Below are positions 41,065 to 52,230 of a stretch of 64,000 nucleotides of DNA, piece by piece; the first letter of the stretch is position 1; each line of letters starts with the position of its first letter. Below the pieces are notes generated by a model. That model was not told the DNA's origin, did no database searches, and saw only the letters and a list, made by a program, of their open reading frames with translations. This DNA is from Nomia melanderi (Eukaryota; Arthropoda; Insecta; Hymenoptera; Halictidae): positions 186,001 to 250,000 of the forward strand of contig NW_027475143.1 of NCBI RefSeq assembly GCF_051020985.1. The letters run 5' to 3'. The position numbers and the translations under genes were made by a program.

Positions 41065-42076
41065 AGTGAATTATCTGCAGGAGGCCCTGGCGCATGAATC
41101 TGTGCAGCGGGAACGACCTCAGAACACTAGGGTCCTAGAAAACCACAGTCTCATGGGGCCGGACACTCAGGGTCAGTGGAAAATCCAATATATATCTGGT
41201 GATATCTCGGGTGCTATTAGAGATAGCGCAATAAACCAAAGTGAATTATCTGCAGGAGGCCCTGGCGCATGAATCTGTGCAGCGGGAACGACCTCGGACC
41301 ACCACGGACCGAGAAAACCACCGTCTCATGGGTACGGACACTAAGGGTCACGGAAAAATCCAATATATATCTGGTGATATCTCGGGTGCTATTACAGATA
41401 GCGCAATAAATCAAAGTGCATTGTCAGTAGGAGGCCCTGGCGCCTGAATCTGGCCAGCGGGAACGACCTCGGACCACCAGGGGCTGAGAAAACCACAGTC
41501 TCATGGGGCCGGGCACTCAGGGTCAGGGAAAAATCCAATATATATCTGGTGATATCTCGGGTGCTATTAGAGATAGCGCAATAAACCAAAGTGAATTATC
41601 TGCAGGAGGCCCTGGCGCATGAATCTGTGCAGCGGGAACGACCTCGGACCACCAGGGGCCGAGAAAACCAACAGTCTCATGGGGCCGGACACTCAGGGTC
41701 AGGGGAAAATCCAATATATATCTGGTGATATCTCGGGTGCTATTAGAGATAGCGCAATAAACCAAAGTGCCTTGTCTGTAGGAGGCCCTGGCGCATGAAT
41801 CTGTGCAGCGGGAACGACTTCGGACCACCAGGGACCTAGAAAACCACAGTCTCATGTGGCCGGACACTCAGGGTCAGGGGAAAATCCAATATATATCTGG
41901 TGATATCTCGGGTGCTATTAGAGATAGCGCAATAAACCAAAGTGCCTTGTCTGTAGGAGGCCCTGGCGCATGAATCTGTGCAGCGGGAACGACTTCGGAC
42001 GACCAGGGGCCTAGAAAACCACAGTCTCATGGGGCCGGACACTCAGGGTCAGGGAAAAATCCAATATATATCTGGT

Positions 42077-42082
42077 GAATTC
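42077..42082. other. V3 monomer mark (copy 3)
   Basis: Duplicate of the copy at 35253, at 6,824 bp, with the same CAGAAAGCGC change. Confidence 0.88.
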
Positions 42083-42893
42083 TCGGGAGCTATTACAGAA
42101 AGCGCAATAAATCAAAGTGCATGACCTGTAGGAGGCCCTGGCTCATGAATCTGTGCAGCGGGAACGTCCTCGGTCCTCCAGGGGCCGAGAAAACTACAGT
42201 CTCATGGGGCCGGACACTCAGGGTCTGGGGAAAATCCAATATATATCTGGTGATATCTCGGGCCCTATTTCAGATAGCGAAATAAATCAAAGTGCATTGT
42301 CTGCAGGAGGCCCTGGCGCATGAATCTGTGCAGCGGGAACGACCTCGTATCACCAGGGGCCGAGAGAACCACCATCTCATGGGGCCGGACACTCAGGGTC
42401 AGGGGAAAATCCAATATATTTCTGGTGATATCTCGGGTGCTATTAGAGATAGCGCAATAAATCAAAGTACTTTGTCTGCGGGAGGCCCTGGCGCATGAAT
42501 GTGTGCAGCGGGAACGACCTCAGAACACTAGGGTCCTAGAAAACCACAGTCTCATGGGGCCGGACACTCAGGGTCAGTGGAAAATCCAATATATATCTGG
42601 TGATATCTCGGGTGCTATTAGTGATAGCGCAATAAACCAAAGTGAATTGTCTGCAAGAGGCCCTGGTGCATGAATCTGTGCAGCGGGGACGACCTCGGAT
42701 CACCAGGGGCCGAGAAAACCACCATCTCATGGGGCCGGACACTCAGGGTCAGGGGAAAATCCAATATAGATCTGGTGATATCTCGGGTGCTATTAGAGAT
42801 AGCGCAATAAACCAAAGTGCATTGTCTACAGGAAGTCCTGGCGCATGATTCTGTGCAGCGGGAACGACCTCGGACCACCAGGGGCCGAGAAAA

Positions 42894-42939
42894 TTACAGA
42901 TATTCGGAATCCGTCACCCAAGGTCATGTAAAAATCCAG
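42894..42939 (+). repeat. V2 chimeric monomer segment (copy 5)
   Basis: Duplicate of the copy at 36070, at 6,824 bp, with the same CTCGGGGGCTATT. Confidence 0.88.
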
Positions 42940-44876
42940 TATATATCTGGTGATATCTCGGGGGCTATTACAGATAGCGCAATAAACCAAAGTACTTTGT
43001 CTGCGGGAGGCCCTGTCGCATGAATCTGGGCAGCGGCAACGACCTCGGACCACCAGGGGCCGAGAAAACCACAGTCTCATGGGGCCGGACACTCAGGGTC
43101 AGTGGAAAATCCAATATATATCTGGTGATATCTCGGGTGCTATTAGAGATAGCGCAATAAACCAAAGTGAATTATCTGCAGGAGGCCCTGGCGGATGAAT
43201 CTGTGCAGCAGGAACAGCCTCGGATCACCATGGGCCGAGAAAACCACCATCTCATGGGGCCGGACTGTCATGGTCAGGGAAAAGTCAAATATATATCTGG
43301 TGATATCTCGGGTGCTATTAGTGATAGCGCAATAAACCAAAGTGAATTGTCTGCAAGAGGCCCTGGTGCATGAATCTGTGCAGCGGGAACGACCTCGGAT
43401 CACCAGGGGCCGAGAAAACCACCATCTCATGGGGCCGGACACTCAGGGTCAGGGGAAAATCCAATATAGATCTGGTGATATCTCGGGTGCTATTACAGAT
43501 AGCGCAATAAATCAATGTGCATTGTCTGTAGGAGGCCCTGGCGCATGTATCTGTGGCGCGGGAACGACCTCGGACTACCAGGGGCCGAGACAACCACCGT
43601 CTCATGGGGCCGGACAGTCAGGGTCAGGGAGAAATCCTATATATATCTGGTGATATCTCGGGTGCTATTAGAGATAGCGCAATAAACCAAAGTGAATTAT
43701 CTGCAGGAGGCCCTGGCGCATGCATCTGTGCAGCGGGAACGACCTCGGACCGCCCGGGGCCGATAAAACCACCGTCTCATGGGGCCGGACTGTCATGGTC
43801 AGGGAAAAATCAAATATATATCTGGTGATATCTCGGGTGCTATTAGTGATCGCGCAATAAACCAAAGTGAATTGTCTGCAAGAGGCCCTGGTGCATGAAT
43901 CTGTGCAGCGGGAACGACCTCGGATCACCAGGGGCCGAGAAAACCACCATCTCATGGGGCCGGACACTCATGGTCAGGGAAAAATCCAATATATATCTGG
44001 TGATATCTCGGGTGCTATTACAGATAGCGCAATAAATCAAAGTGCATAGTCAGTAGGAGGCCCTGGCGCCTGAATCTGGCCAGCGGGAACGACCTCGGAC
44101 CACCAGGGGCCGAGAAAACCACAGTCTCATGGGGCCGGACACTCAGGGTCAGGGAAAAATCCAATATATATCTGGTGATATCTCGGGTGCTATTAGAGAT
44201 AGCGCAATAAACCAAAGTGAATTATCTGCAGGAGGCCCTGGCGCATGCATCTGTGCAGCGGGAACGACCTCGGACCACCAGGGTCCGAGAAAATCACAGT
44301 CTCATGGGGCCGGACACTCAGGGTCAGGGGAAAATCCAATATATATCTGGTGATATCTCGGGTGCTATTAGAGATAGCGCAATAAACCAAAGTGCCTTGT
44401 CTGTAGGAGGCCCTGGCGCATGAATCTGTGCAGCGGGAACGACTTCGGACCACCAGGGGCCTAGAAAACCACAGTCTCATGTGGCCGGACACTCAGGGTC
44501 AGGGGAAAATCCAATATATATCTGGTGATATCTCGGGTGCTATTAGAGATAGCGTCATAAACCAAAGTGAATTATCTGCAGGAGGCCCTGGCGCATGAAA
44601 CTGTTTAACGGGAATGACCTCGGACCACCAGGGGCCGAGAAAACCACAGTCTCATGGGGCAAGACACTCAGGGTCAGGGGAAAATCCAATATATATCTGG
44701 TGATATCTCGGGTGCTATTACAGATGGCGCAATAAATCAAAGTGCATTGTCTGTAGGAGGCCCTGGCGCATGAATCTGTGCAGCGGGAACGACTTCGGAC
44801 CACCAGGGTCCGAGAAAATCACAGTCTCATGGGGCCGGACACTCAGGGTCAGGGAAAAATCCAATATATATCTGGT

Positions 44877-44882
44877 GAATTC
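44877..44882. other. V3 monomer mark (copy 4)
   Basis: Duplicate of the copy at 38228, at 6,649 bp. Confidence 0.88.
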
Positions 44883-45060
44883 TCGGGAGCTATTACAGAT
44901 AGCGCAATAAATCAAAGAGCATGACCTGTAGGAGGCCCTGGCGCATGAATCTGTGCAGCGGGAACGTCCTCGGTCCTCCAGGGGCCGAGAAAACTACAGT
45001 CTCATGGGGCCGGACACTCAGGGTCTGGGGAAAATCCAATATATATCTGGTGGTATCTCG

Positions 45061-45723
45061 GGCCCTATTACAGATAGCGAAATAAATCAAAGTGCATTGT
45101 CTGCAGGAGGCCCTGGCGCATGAATCTGTGCAGCGGCAACGGCCTCGGATCACCAGGGGCCGAGAGAACCACCATCTCATGGGGCCGGACACTCAGGGTC
45201 AGGGAAAAATCCAATATATATCTGGTGATATCTTGGGTGCTATTAGAGATAGCGCAATAAACCAAAGTGAATTATCTGTAGGAGGCCCTGGCGCATGCAT
45301 CTGTGCAGCGCGAACGACCTCCGACCACCAGGGGCCGAGACAACCACCGTCTCATGGGGCCGGACACTCAGGGCCAGGGGAAAATCCAATATAGATCTGG
45401 TGATATCTCGGGTGCTATTACAGATAGCGCAATAAATCAATGTGCATTGTCTGTAGGAGGCCCTGGCGCATGTATCTGTGCCGCGGGAACGACCTCGGAC
45501 TACCAGGGGCCGAGACAACCACCGTCTCATGGGGCCGGACAGTCAGGGTCAGGGAGAAATCCTATATATATCTGGTGATATCTCGGGTGCTATTAGAGAT
45601 AGCGCAATAAACCAAAGTGAATGATCTGCAGGAGGCCCTGGCGCATGAATCTGTGCAGCGGGAACGACCTCGGACCACCAGGGGCCGAGAAAACCACAGT
45701 CTCATGGGGCCGGACACATAGGG
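45061..45723 (+). repeat. Transition stretch between middle and right domains
   Basis: About four monomers. The first two resemble the haplotype C/A monomers of the 15-mer HOR (near 8565-8800), including GGCAACGGCCTCGG. These run into monomers like those near 36840-37000, marked by ATATAGATCTGG, AATCAATGTGC and CGGACAGTCAGGG with GGGAGAAATCC. Variants typical of the right domain begin just after this point. Confidence 0.75.
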
Positions 45724-47790
45724 TCAGGGGAAAATCCAATATATGTCTGGCGAGATCTCGGGTGCTATTAGAGATAGCGCAATAAATCAACGTGCATTGT
45801 CTGTAGGAGGCCGTGGCGCATGAATCTGTGCAGCGGGAACGACCTCGGACCACCAGGGGCCGAGAAAACCACCGACTCATGGGGCCGGACACACAGGGTA
45901 AGGGAAAAATCCAATATATGTCTGGTGATATCTCGGGTGCTATTAGAGATAGCGCAACAAATCAAAGTGCATTGTCTGTAGGAGGCCCTATCGCATGGAT
46001 CTGGGCAGCGGGAACGACCTCGGACCACCAGGGGCCGAGACAACCACGGTCTAACGGGGCCGGACACTCAGGCTCAGGGGAAAATCCAATATATATCTGG
46101 CGATATCTCGGGTGCTATTGGAGATAGAGCAATAAACCAAAGTGAATTATCTGCAGGAGGCCCTGGCTCATGAATCTGTGCAGCGGGAACGACCTCGGAC
46201 CACCACGGGCCGAGACAACCACCGTCCCATCGGGTCGGACACTCAGGGTTAGGGAAAAATCCAATATATATCTGGTGATATCCCGGGTGCTATTGGAGAT
46301 AGCGCAATAAACCAAAGTGAATGATCTGTAGGAGGCCCTGGCGCGTGCATCTGTGCAGCGGGAACGACCTCCGACCTCCAGGGGCCGAGACAACCACCGT
46401 CCCATCGGGCCGGACACTCAGGGTTAGGGAAAAATCCAATATATATCTGGTGATATCTCGGGTGCTATTGGAGATAGCGCAATAAACCAAAGTGAATTAT
46501 CTGCAGGAGGCCCTGGCTCATGAATCTGTGCAGCGGGAACGACCTCGGACCACCACGGGCCGAGAAAACCACCGTCTCATGGGGCCGGACACTCAGGATC
46601 AGGGAAAAATCCAATATATATCTGGTGATATCTCGGGTGCTATTACAGATAGCGCAACAAATCAAAGTGCATTGTCTGTAGGAGGCCCTGGCGCATGGAT
46701 CTGGGCAGCGGGAACGACCTCGGACCACCAGGGGCCGAGACAACCACGGTCTCATGGGCCCCGACACTCAGGGTCAGGGTAAAATCCAATATATATCTGG
46801 TGATATCTCGGGTGCTATTACATATAGCGCAATAAATCAAAGTGCATTGTCTGTAGGAGGCACTGGCGCATGAATCTGTGCAGCGGGAACGACCTCGGAC
46901 CTCCAGGGGCCTAGAAAACCACCGTCTAACGGGGCCGGACACTCAGGCTCAGGGGAAAATCCAATATATATCTGGCGATATCTCGGGTGCTATTAGAGAT
47001 AGCGCAATCAATCAAAGTGCATTGTCTGTAGGAGGCCGTGGCGCATGAATCTGTGCAGCGGGAACGACCTCGGACCACCAAGGGCCGAAAAAACCACAGT
47101 CTCATGGGGCCGGACACTCAGGGTGAATGAAATATCCAATATATATCTGGTGATATCTCGGGTGCTATTACAGATAGCGCAATAAATCAAAGTGCATTGT
47201 CTGTAGGAGGCCGTGGCGCATGAATCTGGGTAGCGGGAACGACCTCGGACCACCAGGGGCCGAGAAAACCACCGTCTCATGGGGCCGGACACTCTGGGTC
47301 AGGGAAAAATCCAATACATATGTGGTGATATCTCGGGTGCTATTATAGATAGCGCAATAAATCAAAGTGCATTGTCTGTAGGAGGCCCTGGCGCATGAAT
47401 CTGTGTAGCGGGAACGACCTCGGACCACCAGGGGCCGAGAAAACCACCGTCTCATGGGGCTGGACACTCAGGGTGAGGGAAATATCCAATATATATCTGG
47501 TGATATCTCGAGTGCTATTACAGATAGCGCAAGAAATCAAAGTGCATTGTCTGTAGGAGGCCGTGGCGCATGAATCTGGGCAGCGGGAACGACCTCGGAC
47601 GACCAGGGGCCGAGATGACCACCGTCTCATGGGGCCGGCCACTCAGGGCCAGGGGAAAATCCAATATATAACTGGTGATATCTCGAGTGCTATTAGAGAT
47701 AGCGCAATAAGCCAAAGTGAATTATCTGCAGGAGGCCCTGGCGCATGCATCTGTGCAGCGGGAACGACCTAGGACCACCAGGGGCCGAGA
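45724..47790 (+). repeat. Right-domain duplication, copy 1 (about 2.07 kb)
   Basis: Matches 49399-51290, first at 3,675 bp (21 monomers) and then at 3,500 bp after copy 2 lost one monomer. Markers: ATATGTCTGGCGAGATC, GACTCATGGGG with GGACACACAGGG, GTCTAACGGGG, GGTGAATGAAATATCC, CAATACATATGTGG and CGAGATGACC. The match ends at 47791. Confidence 0.88.
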
Positions 47791-49398
47791 AAACCACCGA
47801 CTCATGGGGCCGGACACACAGGGTAAGGGAAATATCCAATATATATCTGGTGATATCTCGGGTGCTATTAGAGATAGCGCAACAAATCAAAGTGCATTGT
47901 CAGTAGGAGACCCTGGCGCCTGAATCTGGCCAGCGGGAACGACCTCGGACCACCAGGGGCCGAGAAAACCACAGTCTCATGGGGCCGGACACTCAGGGTC
48001 AGGGAAAAATCCAATATATATCTGGTGATATCTCGGGTGCTATTAGAGATAGCGCAATAAACCAAAGTGAATTATCTGCAGGAGGCCCTGGCGCATGAAT
48101 CTGTGCAGCGGGAACGACCTCGGACCACCAGGGGCCGAGAAAACCACAGTCTCATGGGGCAAGACACTCAGGGTCAGGGGAAAATCCAATATATATCTGG
48201 TGATATCTCGGGTGCTATTACAGATGGCGCAATAAATCAAAGTGCCTTGTCTGTAGGAGGCCCTGGCGCATGAATCTGTGCAGCGGGAACGACTTCGGAC
48301 CACCAGGGGCCTAGAAAACCACAGTCTCATGTGGCCGGACACTCAGGGTCAGGGGAAAATCCAATATATATCTGGTGATATCTCGGGTGCTATTAGAGAT
48401 AGCGCAATAAACCAAAGTGAATTATCTGTAGGAGGCCCTGGCGCATGCATCTGTGCAGCGGGAACGACCTCGGACCACCAGGGTCCGAGAAAATCACAGT
48501 CTCATGGGGCCGGACACTCAGGGTCAGGGGAAAATCCAATATATATCTGGTGATATCTCGGGTGCTATTACAGATAGCGCAATAAACCAAAGTGAATTAT
48601 CTGCAGGAGGCCCTGGCGCATGAATCTGAGCAGCGGGAACGACCTCGGACCACCAGGGGCCGAGAAAACCACAGTCTCATGGGGCCGGACACTCAGTGTC
48701 AGCGGAAAATTCAATATATATCTGGTGATAACTCGGGTGCTATTAGAGATAGCGCAATAAACCAAAGTGCATTGTCTGTACGAGGCCCTGGCGCATGAAT
48801 CTGGCCAGCGGGAATGACATCGGACCACCAGGGGCCGAGAAAATTACAGATTTTCAGTACCCGCCACCCAAAGTCATGTAAAAATCCAGCATATATATGG
48901 AGCTTTCTCCGGTGCTATTACAGATAGCGCAATAAATCAAAGTGCACTGTCGGTAGGAGGCCGTGGCGCATGAATCTGGGCAGCGGGAACGACCTCGGAC
49001 CACCAGGGGCCGAGAAAACCACCGTCTCATGGGGCCGGACACTCTGGGTCAGGGAAAAATCCAATATATATCTGGTGATATCTCGGGTGCTATTACAGAT
49101 AGCGCAAGAAATCAAAGTGCATTGTCTGTAGGAGGCCGTGGCGCGTGAATCTGGGCTGCGGGAACGACCTCGGACCACCAGGGGCAGAGAAGACCACCGT
49201 CTCATGGGGCCGGCCACTCAGGGTCAGGGGAAAATCCAATATATATCTGGTGATATCTCGGGTGCTATTACAGATAGCGCAATAAATCAAAGTGCATTGT
49301 CTGTAGGAGGCACTGGCGCATGAATCTGTGCAGCGGGAACGACCTCGGACCACCAGGGGCCTAGAAAACCACCGTCTAACGGGGTCGGACACTCAGGC
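47791..49398 (+). repeat. Spacer of middle-domain-type monomers between duplication copies
   Basis: About nine monomers. Those at about 47868-48560 resemble monomers at 44018-44700 (GGCGCCTGAATCTGGCC, CAGATGGCGC, GACTTCGG with GGGGCCTAG, CATGTGGCCGG), but in a different order. A V1 monomer follows at 48844. This looks like middle-domain material moved into the right domain. Confidence 0.75.
48844..48910 (+). repeat. V1 divergent monomer segment (copy 2)
   Basis: Private changes TTTTCAGTACCCGCC where other V1 copies have TTTTCGGTATCCGCC. It keeps GGAGCTTTCTCC. Confidence 0.92.
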
Positions 49399-51290
49399 TC
49401 AGGGGAAAATCCAATATATGTCTGGCGAGATCTCGGGTGCTATTAGAGATAGCGCAATAAATCAACGTGCATTGTCTGTAGGAGGCCGTGGCGCATGAAT
49501 CTGTGCAGCGGGAACGACCTCGGACCACCAGGGGCCGAGAAAACCACCGACTCATGGGGCCGGACACACAGGGTAAGGGAAAAATCCAATATATATCTGG
49601 TGATATCTCGGGAGCTATTAGAGATAGCGCAACAAATCAAAGTGCATTGTCTGTAGGAGGCCCTGTCGCATGGATCTGGGCAGCGGGAACGACCTCGGAC
49701 CACCAGGGGCCGAGACAACCACGGTCTAACGGGGCCGGACACTCAGGCTCAGGGGAAAATCCAATATATATCTGGCGATATCTCGGGTGCTATTGGAGAT
49801 AGAGTAATAAACCAAAGTGAATTATCTGTAGGAGGCCCTGGCGCATGCATCTGTGCAGCGGGAACGACCTCCGACCACCAGGGGCCGAGACAACCACCGT
49901 CCCATCGGGTCGGACACTCAGGGTTAGGGAAAAATCCAATATATATCTGGTGATATCCCGGGTGCTATTGGAGATAGCGCAATAAACCAAAGTGAATGAT
50001 CTGTAGGAGGCCCTGGCGCGTGCATCTGTGCAGCGGGAACGACCTCCGACCTCCAGGGGCCGAGACAACCACCGTCCCATCGGGCCGGACACTCAGGGTT
50101 AGGGAAAAATCCAATATATATCTGGTGATATCTCGGGTGCTATTGGAGATAGCGCAATAAACCAAAGTGAATTATCTGCAGGAGGCCCTGGCTCATGAAT
50201 CTGTGCAGCGGGAACGACCTCGGACCACCACGGGCCGAGAAAACCACCGTCTCATGGGGCCGGACACTCAGGATCAGGGAAAAATCCAATATATACCTGG
50301 TGATATCTCGGGTGCTATTACAGATAGCGCAACAAATCAAAGTGCATTGTCTGTAGGAGGCACTGGCGCATGAATCTGTGCAGCGGGAACGACCTCGGAC
50401 CACCAGGGGCCTAGAAAACCACCGTCTAACGGGGCCGGACACTCAGGCTCAGGGGAAAATCCAATATATATCTGGCGATATCTCGGGTGCTATTAGAGAT
50501 AGCGCAATCAATCAAAGTGCATTGTCTGTAGGAGGCCGTGGCGCATGAATCTGTGCAGCGGGAACGACCTCGGACCACCAAGGGCCGAAAAAACCACAGT
50601 CTCATGGGGCCGGACACTCAGGGTGAATGAAATATCCAATATATATCTGGTGATATCTCGGGTGCTATTACAGATAGCGCAATAAATCAAAGTGCATTGT
50701 CTGTAGGAGGCCGTGGCGCATGAATCTGGGTAGCGGGAACGACCTCGGACCACCAGGGGCCAAGAAAACCACCGTCTCATGGGGCCGGACACTCTGGGTC
50801 AGGGAAAAATCCAATACATATGTGGTGATATCTCGGGTGCTATTATAGATAGCGCAATAAATCAAAGTGCATTGTCTGTAGGAGGCCCTGGCGCATGAAT
50901 CTGTGTAGCGGGAACGATCTCGGACCACCAGGGGCCGAGAAAACCACCGTCTCATGGGGCTGGACACTCAGGGTGAGGGAAATATCCAATATATATCTGG
51001 TGATATCTCGAGTGCTATTACAGATAGCGCAAGAAATCAAAGTGCATTGTCTGTAGGAGGCCGTGGCGCATGAATCTGGGCAGCGGGAACGACCTCGGAC
51101 CACCAGGGGCCGAGATGACCACCGTCTCATGGGGCCGGCCACTCAGGGCCAGGGGAAAATCCAATATATAACTGGTGATATCTCGAGTGCTATTAGAGAT
51201 AGCGCAATAAGCCAAAGTGAATTATCTGCAGGAGGCCCTGGCGCATGCATCTGTGCAGCGGGAACGACCTAGGACCACCAGGGGCCGAGA
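49399..51290 (+). repeat. Right-domain duplication, copy 2 (about 1.89 kb)
   Basis: Partner of 45724-47790, shorter by one monomer at 50333-50362. Scattered substitutions separate the copies, for example CCAAGAAAACC near 50760 versus CCGAGAAAACC, and ACGATCTCGG near 50914 versus ACGACCTCGG. Confidence 0.88.
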
Positions 51291-51525
51291 CAACCACAGT
51301 CTCATGGACCCGGACACTCAGGGTGAGGGAAATATCCAATATATATCTGGTGATATCTCGGGTGCTATTACAGATAGCGCAATAAATCAAAGTGCATTGT
51401 CTGTAGGAGGCCGTGGCGCATGAATCTGTGCAGCGGGAACGACCTCGGACCACCAGGGGCGAGACAACCACCGTCTCATGGGGCCGGACACTCAGGGTCC
51501 GGGAAAAATCCAATATATATCTGGT

Positions 51526-51531
51526 GAATTC
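51526..51531. other. V3 monomer mark (copy 5)
   Basis: Right-domain copy in which the downstream haplotype is A (GTGAATTATC) rather than GCATGACC, so the two linked marks have been separated by recombination. Confidence 0.86.
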
Positions 51532-52224
51532 TCGGGAGCTATTACAGATAGCGCAATAAACCAAAGTGAATTATCTGCAGGAGGCCCTGGCGCATGAATC
51601 TGTGCAGCGGGATCGACCTCGGACCACCACGGGCCGAGAAAACCACCGGCTCATGGGGCCGGACACTCAGGGTCAGGGAAAAATCCAATATATATCTGGT
51701 GATATCTCGGGTGCTATTACAGGTAGCGCAACAAATCAAAGTGCTTTGTCTGTAGGAGGCCCTGGCGCATGAATCTGGGAAGCGGGAACGACCTCGGACC
51801 ACCAGGGGCCGAGACAACCACCGTCTCATGGGGCCGGACACTCAGGGTCAGGGTAAAATCCAATATATATCTGGTGATATCTCGGGTGCTATTACATATA
51901 GCGCAATAAATCAAAGTGCATTGTCTGTAGGAGGCACTGGCGCATGAATCTGTGCAGCGGGAACGACCTCGGACCACCAGGGGCCTAGAAAACCACAGTC
52001 TCATGGGGCAAGACACTCAGGGTCAGGGGAAAATCCAATATATATCTGGTGATATCTCGGGTGCTTTTACAGATGGCGCAATAAATCAAAGTGCATTGTC
52101 TGTAGGAGGCCCTGGCGCATGAATCTGTGCAGCGGGAACGACCTCGGACCACCAGGGGCGAGACAACCACCGTCTCATGGGGCCGGACACTCAGGGTCAG
52201 GGAAAAATCCAATATATATCTGGT

Positions 52225-52230
52225 GAATTC
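52225..52230. other. V3 monomer mark (copy 6)
   Basis: 699-bp duplicate of the copy at 51526, with the same haplotype A downstream. Confidence 0.86.

Larger units (their letters stand above)
38419..45060 (+). repeat. 40-monomer tandem duplication, copy 2 (38 monomers)
   Basis: Partner of 31421-38418, shorter by two monomers. The joins lie at 39214-39236 and 43210-43216. A one-base insertion near 41670 (AACCAACAGTCTC) shifts the offset from 6,823 to 6,824. A few substitutions separate the copies, for example CTGTAGGAGG near 34778 versus CTGCAGGAGG near 41602. It contains cassette copy 8, V2 at 42894, and V3 at 42077 and 44877. Confidence 0.9.
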
